DNA of 64,000 nucleotides, from assembly GCF_014489535.1 (NCBI RefSeq), contig NZ_CP060783.1:4795501-4859500 (forward strand), read 5' to 3'. Origin of the DNA: Diaphorobacter aerolatus. GTDB lineage: Bacteria > Pseudomonadota > Gammaproteobacteria > Burkholderiales > Burkholderiaceae_C. A program made the translations under genes and the position numbers. Positions 57,101 through 64,000 of this stretch are shown here, piece after piece. Within the stretch, counting starts at the first letter, position 1. Every line of letters begins with the position of its first letter. The notes below the pieces were generated by a model that had not been told where the DNA came from, did no database searches, and was given only the letters and a program-made list of their open reading frames with translations.

Positions 57101-57627
57101 CACGTGCGCACGCCGTTGCCGCACTGGAGACGGGAACGCTGGTGGTTGCCGCTGCAGTACTGATTCAGGCGGGGTTCGGATCTCGGCTGGCGGCCATCCA
57201 GGCTGTCACATCCACTGGGGCGAACTTCGATTCGATCCGTGGCCTGATGGCTTGGCTTGCCTCGGACGAAATACAGGCTCTGTCCGCGGCACCCACCTGG
57301 CCGACGCCGGAATCACGCGCGTTGTGGCTCGACTTTCATGGGCCCGGAGGCACGCAAGCCGCGCAAGGGTGGGCCGCAACCGAATACACGAGTGGCATCG
57401 CGTGGCATGGCGTCCCGATGCCACCTGGCACGCCCTTGCGCCTTGGCGGCGGACCGGGGAAGGAGCGGGTCGTGTTCACGGCCGACTTCCGGGTGGTCGG
57501 GGCACTCAGTTGGACACCCAGCTCCAAAGGTTTGATCGTCGCGAACTCAACCAACGAGCTCGGCAAGTTGTCGCTGGAATATCTGGGGCCTGGCCACGTG
57601 GACAGTGACTCAGCACATCGGCCTTGA
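54115..57627 (+). CDS. hamB: HamB, Hachiman SF2 helicase
   Basis: A 1,170-residue Ski2-like helicase. Helicase motifs in order: Walker A LPTSAGKTRIAEL (about residue 330), VTPLRALSAQTE, VVATPEKLDF, DEGHMIG, VLVFCPMRRSV, SSPTLAQGLNLAATSLVF and VGRAGRAYIDVEG. The N-terminal 300 residues and C-terminal 450 are helical, as in HamB. One-base overlap with hamA. The frame is unbroken over 3.5 kb. The next gene starts only 12 bases after its stop. Confidence 0.88.
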   Translation: MAATLEELKANIDAAVVPGYRARLLARGQARAMIWRDGTLPQDAPNFGAELSDDLLAYGYSLLQHGLRYIDMGGDAETARKAFEVAAEALEAVVARGTPSVERDFHRLVAAAAYHLGRFSARAYSLLYKGLAEANLSAMEKGLAKLMLRDLDGLAGDVGAWFASGQGSEGAVVAALGRPDTVGDGDDTDGAGSPDGRIRAVLVALEDNFMAALAVAMLALERGDEALLPVARERLQHGLEVAGELELVPAWWCHRLAIHLLGGLWETSFHKILPLSGPPGAEVGDWARLRKLFIASLYRRSKSEVELWPSQLQAAQRVLDAGTNLVLSLPTSAGKTRIAELCILACLARGKRIVFVTPLRALSAQTEVGLRRTFSPLGKSVSSLYGSIGASGADVDALRSTDIVVATPEKLDFALRSDPTLLDDVGLVVLDEGHMIGLGEREVRYEAQIQRLLRRSDAAGRRIVCLSAILPDGSQLEDFAAWLTRDQPEGLIKDDWRPTRLRFGEVEWKGQHAQLSVSVGDEKPFIPKFVVAKKPTRGRARKLFPSDQGELCIATAWRLVEEGQTVLVFCPMRRSVLPLAASIIEMHKRGHIASVLAHPVSVLATALAVGAEWFGPDHDILECLKLGVAVHHGALPTPYRKEVERLLREGVLRVTVSSPTLAQGLNLAATSLVFRGVRRGRDLLDASEFRNVVGRAGRAYIDVEGLVLYPMFDNHRQRRSDWQDLVSNHGGREMESGLLRLIAALVSRMIKKLGSRDVDQLIEYVAGQAAWEFPAIASETGEDADTARQRWDQHLASLDTAIFSLLGETFVLDAEVEAKLDEILEASLFERRLARYNEDVRKILPAGLHSRAKYIWRNSTPTQRRGYFLAGVGLAAGKALDERASELERLLLAANVHIGAGDQEEAVAAITAFAEIAFDISPFRPERLIVGWKPLLRRWLLGEPVSEALSGDSDESVQFIEQAFVYNLPWAMEAVRVRAEAHEDLFSDEVKLSDYPRAHAVAALETGTLVVAAAVLIQAGFGSRLAAIQAVTSTGANFDSIRGLMAWLASDEIQALSAAPTWPTPESRALWLDFHGPGGTQAAQGWAATEYTSGIAWHGVPMPPGTPLRLGGGPGKERVVFTADFRVVGALSWTPSSKGLIVANSTNELGKLSLEYLGPGHVDSDSAHRP

Positions 57628-57639
57628 AAGGAGAGCGCG

Positions 57640-58467
57640 GTGACGGACGAACTCATTCTGAACCATGACGACTTGAGAAGGCTTCATCGGCACTACATCA
57701 ACCTGACTTGTGTGGATTCCGGTGAACCCGCCAAGGCATCCAATGGCGGAAATCCGAAGCGCTACAACTTCAGCGCTTTTGTGGTCGGTGTGGAGGGCGT
57801 CCTGCTCGCCATTACAGCCGGGCATGTTTTCGCAGAGTTGAGACAAGCAGTCACCCACGGTTCGATCCTGTCGGACTGGGCCATCGACGATTCGATGGTC
57901 ACCGATCACGGGTTCCCGGCGTATCCAGTGGACGTGAATCTCGAAAGGGACATCCTCTTCTTCCACGAAGATGGACTGGACTATGGGGCGTACCTTTTGG
58001 ATCCAATGGCATCGCGCGCGCTCGAAAAGAGCGGCATCGTTCCGGTCAGGAAGGAGCAGTGGGACGCTGAGGATTTGGAGGAGTTCTCGTTCTGGACTCT
58101 GGTCGGCCTGCCAACCCAGTTCGCAACCTTGAACCATGAAGGGCCTTCACTAAAAGGCCATGTCACGGTGCGCGTGATGCACCTTCCTGAGAGACCTGCC
58201 GGCTTGTTGCTGACCAAGCACCCGCGCCTATTTGCGAAGGTCGACTTCGCGTCCGTCGCGGAATGGGAACGACAGTTCGATATTGGGGGGATGAGCGGAG
58301 GGCCCATCTTCGGTACGCGGCAACCGCCTCAAGGTTCTGTCTATGACTATCGGCTGATTGGTATCCAGAGCGCCTGGGACAAGCGTGAGAGCGTCGCGAT
58401 GTGTGCGGCTCAACCATTCATCAGGGCGCTGGCCCGGATGATCAAAGAGCGGAAGGGCATGCAATGA
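57640..58467 (+). CDS. Trypsin-like serine protease in the Hachiman operon
   Basis: A 275-residue S1-like protease domain with a complete apparent triad: His in LLAITAGHVFAEL, Asp in NLERDILFFHEDG, Ser in FDIGGMSGGPIFG. No signal peptide or transmembrane segment, so it acts in the cytoplasm. GTG start 13 bases after hamB stops, with AAAGGAG upstream. It shares 4 bases with the DUF4365 gene. Cytoplasmic trypsin-like proteins serve as effectors in several bacterial immune systems, so an auxiliary effector role is inferred. Not part of described Hachiman loci to my knowledge. Confidence 0.85.
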   Translation: MTDELILNHDDLRRLHRHYINLTCVDSGEPAKASNGGNPKRYNFSAFVVGVEGVLLAITAGHVFAELRQAVTHGSILSDWAIDDSMVTDHGFPAYPVDVNLERDILFFHEDGLDYGAYLLDPMASRALEKSGIVPVRKEQWDAEDLEEFSFWTLVGLPTQFATLNHEGPSLKGHVTVRVMHLPERPAGLLLTKHPRLFAKVDFASVAEWERQFDIGGMSGGPIFGTRQPPQGSVYDYRLIGIQSAWDKRESVAMCAAQPFIRALARMIKERKGMQ

Positions 58468-59204
58468 GTGATGAACGCGCCTACCCCCAGCACTCAGAGA
58501 CTCAAGACAAAGAGGAACGGAGTAAGCGGCTCCTCGAGCAACTGGCTCCGACGTCCTGGCAGATTCGCCCTATCACCGAACGTGATGTCGGCATCGACGG
58601 CGAGGCTGAGATCCGGGTCAACAACCGGTACACCGGCTTGTTCTTCAAGTACCAGCTGAAATCTACAGATAGCATCGAATGGAGCATGGTGGGCTCCTCG
58701 CGTTCCAGCGCTATCAAAAGCAGTACCGCAAACTATTGGCTCGGCCTCGAGATTCCCGTTTTTCTCTTTCAAGCCGACTTGGTTGAAGGGGCAATCTACT
58801 TTCGGGCTGTTGGTGCCGAATTGAGGCGGCGGTTTGGCGAGTTTCAGGATCAGAAGACGCTCAGCATCGAACTGAGCCGGGAACTTAGGCTTGGTCGGTG
58901 GGATGCAGCGGAGGCATTTGATGCAGCGTTTCGCTGGGAGCGCGCGTTGCCGCGTCTAGCCGCTCTTGCAGAGAGATTTCTCCTGGGATTGGAAGCATCC
59001 GCAATTTTCCTAGAGATCTCCCAGGGTCGCGACTTCCACATGGAGGCGGATGAGAGCCTGAGAGAGCAAATCCGTGTCCACTATGAAACCCACGTCGAGC
59101 TCCGCGCCTTGCTCGGCCTGCCTTCCGTTGAACCGTATGATGACCTGATCACTCGACTTGAGCGAGAGTTGGGGAGTAGCGGGGGTTCCATGAGTACACG
59201 GTGA
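58464..59204 (+). CDS. DUF4365 protein in the Hachiman operon
   Basis: A 246-residue protein whose first 150 residues match DUF4365, a nuclease-like fold of defence loci. The core ERDVGIDGEAEIRV ... GLFFKYQLKST gives D...E...Q-x-K, and LGLEIPVFLFQADL follows. The C-terminal 100 residues are helical. Its ATG overlaps the protease stop (ATGA), so the two are translated together. It probably senses or cuts nucleic acid; the target is unknown. Confidence 0.8.
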   Translation: MSDERAYPQHSETQDKEERSKRLLEQLAPTSWQIRPITERDVGIDGEAEIRVNNRYTGLFFKYQLKSTDSIEWSMVGSSRSSAIKSSTANYWLGLEIPVFLFQADLVEGAIYFRAVGAELRRRFGEFQDQKTLSIELSRELRLGRWDAAEAFDAAFRWERALPRLAALAERFLLGLEASAIFLEISQGRDFHMEADESLREQIRVHYETHVELRALLGLPSVEPYDDLITRLERELGSSGGSMSTR

Positions 59205-59425
59205 CCGAACTCTGTAGATCGATCGAAGTCGAAATGCCAAACCACGCCACGCGCCTTATGAACATGTTCGCGGTGCGCGAGCGGGCATTCTGGCTCATGA
59301 AGTGCCCAACTCTGGTTAGTCAGTGCGACAGACTCTCGCCATTCGTGGCGGAACTTCAAAAGCGCGTTCAGATCGCTAGTGTCGGCTATCGCTGGCGAAT
59401 GCTGGGATCCTATCCAGGGTGGTAG
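59201..59425 (+). CDS. Possible small protein after the DUF4365 gene
   Basis: A 74-residue reading frame starting GTG that overlaps the preceding stop (GTGA). Sequence (RLMNMFAVRERAFWLMKCPT) has no known relatives for me. The overlap style fits the operon, but coding bias is weak, so it may be spurious or a truncated fifth gene. Confidence 0.35.
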   Translation: MTELCRSIEVEMPNHATRLMNMFAVRERAFWLMKCPTLVSQCDRLSPFVAELQKRVQIASVGYRWRMLGSYPGW

Positions 59426-59441
59426 AGTCGGATCGGCGCAT

Positions 59442-59681
59442 TCATTCGACGACCTCCTTATCGCGCGCCGAGCGGATGGCCTCGCGCTGCCGCTCGATCT
59501 CACGCAGCGCTTCCACTTTTGGACGCATTCGACTCAGAACTCTTAGGGTTGATTCCGGCTGCAGCCAGCGTGCACCTGCCTCGGGGCTTAGTTCAGCGAC
59601 TGATGCCTTTAGTTCGTCGAACTCGGACTCGGAAGGTTGATGTCCATGAAGAAGCCAGAAGGTTCGCTTCACCAGATCGTC
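59442..59681 (-). pseudogene. 3' fragment of a gene interrupted by the IS66 element
   Basis: About 80 codons with good coding bias (TDDLVKRTFWLLHGHQPSES then a helical ERQREAIRSARDKEVVE end). The frame runs directly into the IS66-type element end with no start of its own. The N-terminal part is not clearly visible beyond the element; a minus-strand frame at about 61,990-62,110 (SLRVTSEIDLIDSLRLRRQV) is a possible but unproven remnant. Confidence 0.5.
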
Positions 59682-59727
59682 AGTGAGCGTCCGGCCGTTC
59701 CCATCTTGACCGGCGCCGAGCAAGCCG

Positions 59728-61386
59728 CTACTGCGGTTGCCAGCGATGCGGCAGCAGTTGTTCGATGTCTCGATGCAGTTGCGTGGGCAAGCGCTGCAGC
59801 ACGTCACGCAGGAACCCGAGTGGCTCCAGTCCATTGAGCTTGGCCGATTGCACCAGGCTCATGACCACGGCAGCGCGCTGGCCGGCGAGTTCGCTGCCCA
59901 CGAACATCCAGGCTTTGCGACCCATCGCCCAGGGCTTGATCTGCTGCTCCAGGTGATTGTTGTCCAGCGCGAGGGCGCCGTCGTCAAGGTATCTCGTCAG
60001 CGCCGCCCAGTGGTTCAACGTGTAGTCGATGGCGCCTGCGGTAGCTCCTCCATCGGCAACCAGGCGCCGCTCCAGTTGCAGCCATTCTCCGAGCTTCTCC
60101 CATAGCGGTCTGGTTTGCAGTTGTCGCTGAAGCTGGCGCTGCTGGTCATCGAGTTCGACCAGTCCTGCCTCCACCTGGTAGATCCGCGCGAAGCGTCGGA
60201 TCGCCTCCAGTGCGACGGCGCTCGTTCCCGCTTTCGCGAGTTCATCGAACTTGCGCCGGGCGTGCGCCGCGCAGCCCGCGGCGATGCGGTCCGGATGAAC
60301 CCTGGCATCCAGCACTGTGTCGTAGACGCCATAGCGATCGGTCAGCAGCGTTCCGCTCCAAGGTCGAAGGTCCAGCGCCTCGTCCTCGCCCAAGAACGCC
60401 GTGGGGTACTGCGCCCCACGGCCGGCGCAGAAGTCATAGATCACGCCCGGCTGCGCATCGTGGCGGCTTCTCGCATACGCCCAGACATAGGCCCTGCGGG
60501 TTTTGCCCGCCCCAGGATCGAGCAGCGCCACCGGCGTCTCGTCGGCGTGCAGCACTTTGCAACCTAGTACGAAGCGCTTGTGCGCGTCGTACAGCGGCTG
60601 CAATGCCGCGCCGGCCTGTCCTGCCCAGGAGGCGAGCGTCGAGCGCGGCGTGTGAACGCCGCTGCGGGCATTGATGCCTTCCTGGCGGTAGTACGGCAGA
60701 TGGTCTGCGAAGCGGCTGATCAACGTGTAGGCCAACAATCCGCTGGAGGCGATGCCGCCGTCGATGATCTCGGGGACGGCTGGCTCCTGCTTCAGGTTCT
60801 GGCAGCAGCGGCACGCCCACTTGCCGTAGACGTGGCGGTGCACGAAGAACTCGGCCGGAACGATGTCCAGCCGTTCGCTCACGTCCTCGCCGATGCGCGT
60901 CATCGCCTGGCCGCAGCCGGGCGTGGGGTACTGGGTGTTCTCGGGCTCGTAGCGATGTTCGACGCGGCGCAGATGCGCGGGAAGCGCCTCGCGGCGGGGA
61001 CGACGTGCAGGCGCCTTGGGCGACTGGCCAGCGGCCGCAGCCGCATCGGCGTGCAGCCGATCGAGCTGGGCCTGCAGGCTGGCCTCGTCCTCGGCCAGGG
61101 TCTCCTCGAACAGCCGGCGCTGCTGTTCGTTCATCGCCTCGCTGCGCGCGCCGAACTTCCAGCGCTTCAGTCGCGCGAGTTCAAACTCGATCTTCTCCAG
61201 CCGAGCCTGACGCAGCACGAGCTCTCGATCCTTGCGCTGCAGCAGCTGGCGCTGCTCGCCGATCTGGCAGTCGCGCTCGGCCAGCGCCCGCTCCTGCTGC
61301 TGCAGGCGCTGCTGCATCTGCGCGAACAGCGCCGCCGCTTCGGCGGGAAGTCCTTTGAGATCCACGTCGCTCGAGCCCACGAACAT
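59728..61386 (-). CDS. tnpC: IS66 transposase TnpC
   Basis: A 552-residue DDE transposase. N-terminal coiled coil and leucine-rich helices (residues 15-100), zinc-like YPTPGCGQAMTRIGEDVSERLD, then the DDE core: LHADETPVALLDPG, GTLLTDRYGVYD, and LDNNHLEQQIKPWAMGRKAW (Glu). It ends with the IS66_C tail. Complete. Could move derivatives in trans even if this copy is end-defective. Confidence 0.92.
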   Translation of the reverse strand: MFVGSSDVDLKGLPAEAAALFAQMQQRLQQQERALAERDCQIGEQRQLLQRKDRELVLRQARLEKIEFELARLKRWKFGARSEAMNEQQRRLFEETLAEDEASLQAQLDRLHADAAAAAGQSPKAPARRPRREALPAHLRRVEHRYEPENTQYPTPGCGQAMTRIGEDVSERLDIVPAEFFVHRHVYGKWACRCCQNLKQEPAVPEIIDGGIASSGLLAYTLISRFADHLPYYRQEGINARSGVHTPRSTLASWAGQAGAALQPLYDAHKRFVLGCKVLHADETPVALLDPGAGKTRRAYVWAYARSRHDAQPGVIYDFCAGRGAQYPTAFLGEDEALDLRPWSGTLLTDRYGVYDTVLDARVHPDRIAAGCAAHARRKFDELAKAGTSAVALEAIRRFARIYQVEAGLVELDDQQRQLQRQLQTRPLWEKLGEWLQLERRLVADGGATAGAIDYTLNHWAALTRYLDDGALALDNNHLEQQIKPWAMGRKAWMFVGSELAGQRAAVVMSLVQSAKLNGLEPLGFLRDVLQRLPTQLHRDIEQLLPHRWQPQ

Positions 61387-61466
61387 GACGCCAATGGTGC
61401 CTGATCGCGCCGCGTGTCGCCATCGGCGTATTCGCTCTCGACTCGCGCGACGATCTCAGATCTCGA

Positions 61467-61799
61467 TCACACGCGGGTGATGATGCTCTGCTCGTGCAGG
61501 CGCTGCCAGGGCAGCCCGACGACCAGGGCTTCGAACTGCGCGCGGCTGAGCTGCAGCGATCCCGAGGTTCCCGTGGTCCAGTGGAACCGGCCGGCATTGA
61601 GCCGACGCGCTGCGCACCAGACGCCGAAGCCGTCGTGCACCAGCAGCTTCACGCGCGTGGCCCGCGAGTTTGCGAACAGATATCCGTGGTGTGCCTCGGC
61701 CCGGCCGAGCGTCGTCACGACCGTCGCCAGCAGCCGCTCGGTGCCGCTGCGCATGTCCTGCGGCTCGCTGCACAACCACAGCGCGTCGATGCGGATCAC
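61467..61799 (-). CDS. tnpB: IS66 accessory protein TnpB
   Basis: A 110-residue IS66 Orf2 protein: LWLCSEPQDMRSGTERLLA, GYLFANSRATRVKLLVHDG, FHWTTGTSGSLQLSRAQF. Required with TnpC for IS66 transposition. Overlaps the tnpA remnant by 4 bases. Confidence 0.92.
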   Translation of the reverse strand: MIRIDALWLCSEPQDMRSGTERLLATVVTTLGRAEAHHGYLFANSRATRVKLLVHDGFGVWCAARRLNAGRFHWTTGTSGSLQLSRAQFEALVVGLPWQRLHEQSIITRV

Positions 61800-61963
61800 T
61801 TCAGCGCATTGGCCAGATCGCGCAGCCAGGCGCCACAGGCATCCGCGCGCGAGGACGGCCAGCGCACGGTCAACTGCGAACTGCCCTTCTGCAGCTCGAT
61901 CACGATGGAGTCACCGGTAGTCGCCTCGCACAGGAGGATCTTATCGGGGTTGCCCTGCGGGCC
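61796..61963 (-). pseudogene. tnpA: IS66 TnpA, C-terminal remnant
   Basis: About 55 codons matching the end of IS66 Orf1 (GDSIVIELQKGSSQLTVRW then ADACGAWLRDLANAL). The N-terminal helix-turn-helix is missing in every frame, so the gene is truncated on its 5' side. Confidence 0.6.
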
Positions 61964-62205
61964 GTTGGCTTGATCGCTGCATCGGTCGACTGTGTATGAC
62001 GGGTAACCGCTGCCTTCAACTGCGCAACCTGGCGTCGTAGGCGTAGCGAGTCGATCAGATCTATCTCCGAAGTTACGCGCAAAGACAGCACAAGGGCGCT
62101 CTTGCTGCCTTCGATCGTAGTTGACGGCCACTGCCGATTTGCATAATAATGAAATTAAGAACAGCAAAATGAAATTAGATTGAACCAACACAGACAGGAG
62201 TTCGC
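61964..62205. promoter_or_regulatory. Upstream region of atuA with 20-bp-spaced direct repeats
   Basis: A low-GC patch contains AATGAAATTAAGA at 62148 and AATGAAATTAGAT at 62168, identical for 10 bases and exactly 20 bases apart, which puts them on the same face of the helix. AGGAG precedes the atuA ATG. The left part may hold a remnant of the IS-interrupted gene. Confidence 0.45.
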
Positions 62206-63581
62206 ATGAAGAAAGTGGTGCGCATGGGCGCTGGATCAGGGTTCTGGGGCGATGCCATGGACCCGGCCATCGAGTTGCTGCGGGACGGGAACCTGGACTA
62301 CCTGTGTTTCGATTTCCTTGCGGAGCTGACGATGTCGTTGCTGCAGCGACAGAAGCTAAAGAGCCCCAACGCGGGCTATGTGCCCGACGCGGTGAGCTAC
62401 ACCAACGCCATGCTGGCGCTGGCCCGAGAGCGTGGTACACGTCTGATCTCCAACGGCGGTGGCGTCAACCCGCGCTCCGCGGCGGAGCGAATGGCCGAAG
62501 GCGCGCGCAAGGCAGGGTTGCAGGGCACGCGCATCGCGCTGGTCGAAGGCGACGACCTGCTTGGCAAGCTGGACACCCTCTTGGCGCAGGGCGTGCCGCT
62601 GGTCAACATGGACACCGGAGATGCCGACTTTGCTGCCATTCGCGATCGTGTCGTCTCCGCCAATGTGTACACGGACAGCGCTGGGATCGTCGAAGGGCTG
62701 GACGGCGGCGCGGACGTCGTGGTTGCCGGCCGTGTGTCGGACAACGCGGTCTACGTGGGGGCCCTCGCACATGAGTTTGGCTGGACGCGCGATGCGGAGC
62801 ACGTGGACCGCTTCGCGGCCGCTGTGACCTTGGGCCACATCGTGGAGTGCGCCTCGGCCTGCACAGGCGGGATGTCGTCGCGTTTCACCGAGATGCCCCA
62901 CATGGGGCGCGTGGGATTTCCCATCATTGAATTCGCCGCAGACGGCAGTGCCGAGGTCACCAAGGTCGAGGGAAGCGGCGGGCGTGTCGACCTGTTCACG
63001 ATCAAGGAACATCTGGTCTACGAGATCGGAGACCCACGCCGCTACCTGATGCCCGACGCGATCGCCGACTTCACCTCGTTGCGCTTGTCGCTGACAGGGA
63101 ACGACCGGGTGCGTATCGAGGGCATTCGGGGTGAGCCAGCTCCGGACCTGTGGAAGCTGGTGGTGGGCTATCAGGATGGGTGGATCGGCGAGAGCCTAGC
63201 CTTCTTCCCTTGGCCCAACGCGTATGACCGGGCGATGAAGGCCAAGCAGACCATGCTCGAGCGCTTTGAGCGAATGGGGCTGGCAGCGGAGCAGATCCAC
63301 TTCGACTTTGTCGGTTTGAACACACTCCACGGACCGGCGGCTCCGCTCCCCGATCCTGCGCTCGCCAATGAGTTGCCGGAGATCGGCCTGCGCTGCGCCG
63401 TTCGCACCAGGACCATGGAGGAAGCCGACAAGGTCAGGCGAGCGGGTTCGCACCTGTGGATCATGGGCCGGGCGGCACGTCGTTTGGCACTCCGATCAAG
63501 CCGCGCCCCGTGATCTCGCTGTGGCCGACGTTGATCCCTCGCTCCTTCGTGGAGCAGAAGACCCAGATCTTGGTGGCCTGA
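62206..63581 (+). CDS. atuA: AtuA-family acyclic terpene/acyl-CoA catabolism protein (one frameshift)
   Basis: A 458-residue DUF1446/AtuA protein once a missing C near 63466-63469 is restored. MGAGSGFWGDAMDPAIELL, YLCFDFLAELTMSLL, GVNPRSAAERM, VAGRVSDNAVYVGAL, and the restored GGTSFGTPIKPRPVISLWPT. AtuA accompanies geranyl/citronellyl-CoA and other acyl-CoA carboxylase pathways; its exact reaction is unsettled. It heads an operon with the AtuA-associated protein and a carboxylase. Confidence 0.88.
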
Positions 63582-63592
63582 GGAGGCGCGAC

Positions 63593-63905
63593 ATGAAGAA
63601 GTTGACGGTTCGAGATATTGCCTACGTTCGCTCGGGCGACAAGGGCGACGTGTGCACGGCTGGCCTGATCGCCAAGACGCCGCAGGACTACCCCGGCTGC
63701 TCGCCAGCGTCACGCCGCAAGCGGTCAAGGATCTGTACGGCGAATGGGTGAAGGGCGATGTGGCCTGCCACCCGATGGACAACATCGAGGCTGTGGTTGT
63801 CGTCATGCAGGGCGCCCTGGGAGGGGGGCCACGCGCACGCTGCGCCTGGATCAGACCGGCAAGTCGCTGGGTTATGCGCTGCTGCGCCTGCCGCTGCAGG
63901 ATTGA
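63593..63905 (+). CDS. AtuA-associated small protein (two frameshifts)
   Basis: A 104-residue protein equivalent to the C-terminal AtuA-associated domain: MKKLTVRDIAYVRSGDKGD, then after restoring one C at 63691-63694, VKDLYGEWVKGDVACHPMDN, and after one G at 63823-63828, the end DQTGKSLGYALLRLPLQD. It starts 12 bases after atuA. Both breaks are in homopolymers, so the gene is probably intact. Confidence 0.75.
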
Positions 63906-63910
63906 GCCGC

Positions 63911-64000
63911 ATGACCATCTTGCGTTCCACGCTACGCACTACGGATCAAGAGTTCGTCGCCAATGCGGCAGCCTACGCCGCGCTGCGAGAGCAGGTGGCG
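63911..64000 (+). CDS. Acyl-CoA carboxylase carboxyltransferase subunit, N-terminus
   Basis: Thirty codons to the window edge: TILRSTLRTTDQEFVANAAA then LREQVA, typical of the start of biotin-dependent acyl-CoA carboxylase beta subunits (methylcrotonyl- or geranyl-CoA type). It starts 6 bases after the previous stop. Substrate specificity cannot be told from the fragment. Confidence 0.6.
   Translation, partial: MTILRSTLRTTDQEFVANAAAYAALREQVA

Larger units (their letters stand above)
59682..61965 (-). mobile_element. IS66-family element, incomplete on the tnpA side
   Basis: Carries tnpC, tnpB and the C-terminus of tnpA in the IS66 order. The tnpC-side end probably begins near GTGAGCGTCCGGCC (59682). 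A matching inverted end beyond tnpA is not found and the tnpA HTH portion is missing, so that side appears deleted at about 61,960. Confidence 0.7.

Noticed and set aside
59682..59834. N-terminal continuation of the small minus-strand frame at 59442
   Set aside because: From about 59682 upward the frame lies within the IS66 end and the tnpC 3' region, so those codons are not part of the host gene.
1..64000. CRISPR arrays, tRNA or rRNA genes, attachment-site repeats
   Set aside because: No spaced direct-repeat array, no tRNA-like cloverleaf text and no long flanking direct repeat was noticed on reading both strands; the ends of the element could not be placed.

Overview
The window is a high-GC stretch from a betaproteobacterium, probably Burkholderiales. 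The host guess rests on a Bug/TctC-type receptor, an AtuA-type acyl-CoA catabolic cluster, and codon use rich in G/C third positions. About three quarters of it (1 to ~48.7 kb) is one integrative conjugative element (ICE) or conjugative plasmid backbone of the SXT/IncA-C style: MobH relaxase, F-type type IV secretion, FlhDC-like activators and a CI/LexA-like repressor.

Layout. 1-9.8 kb: minus-strand transfer operon traA-L-E-K-B-dsbC-V-C-trbI-traF-traW (traW runs off the edge), led by a pilus-region lipoprotein and a lytic transglycosylase. 9.9-11.4 kb: small accessory genes and an XRE regulator. 11.4-17.8 kb: DUF4400 protein, traD, traI, flhC, flhD, and a divergent S24-fold repressor lacking both catalytic residues. 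17.9-28.9 kb: maintenance genes (DUF932, Toprim primase, GHKL ATPase, DUF1845, AlpA-like, DUF1173, degenerate tyrosine recombinase, Gp3/RDF-like). 28.9-36.7 kb: sbcD and sbcC, split by a minus-strand defence cassette of abiEi, abiEii and a nuclease-NTPase fusion. 36.7-48.7 kb: small accessory genes and a ~1,670-residue methyltransferase-helicase.

49.1-51.7 kb holds chromosome-type genes: an alpha/beta hydrolase, a Bug receptor and a 5'-truncated M20 amidohydrolase. 51.9-59.4 kb is a plus-strand defence island: Xre-RES toxin-antitoxin (toxin cut by an amber codon), then Hachiman hamA-hamB followed without a break by a trypsin-like protease and a DUF4365 protein. An IS66-family element, incomplete on its tnpA side, sits at 59.7-62 kb and cuts a gene. 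From 62.2 kb an atuA / AtuA-associated / acyl-CoA carboxylase operon begins.

Two patterns run across the window. First, seventeen single-base deletions, nearly all in G/C homopolymers, break long conserved genes in both the element and its flanks; restoring one base per site makes every one of these genes whole, which points to sequencing or assembly error and not decay. Second, many element genes carry G/C-rich leader hairpins, and in at least five unrelated genes a second hairpin pairs with the ribosome-binding site or start codon. The strongest candidates for something undescribed are the four-gene Hachiman operon, these leaders, and the AbiE plus nuclease-NTPase cassette between sbcD and sbcC.
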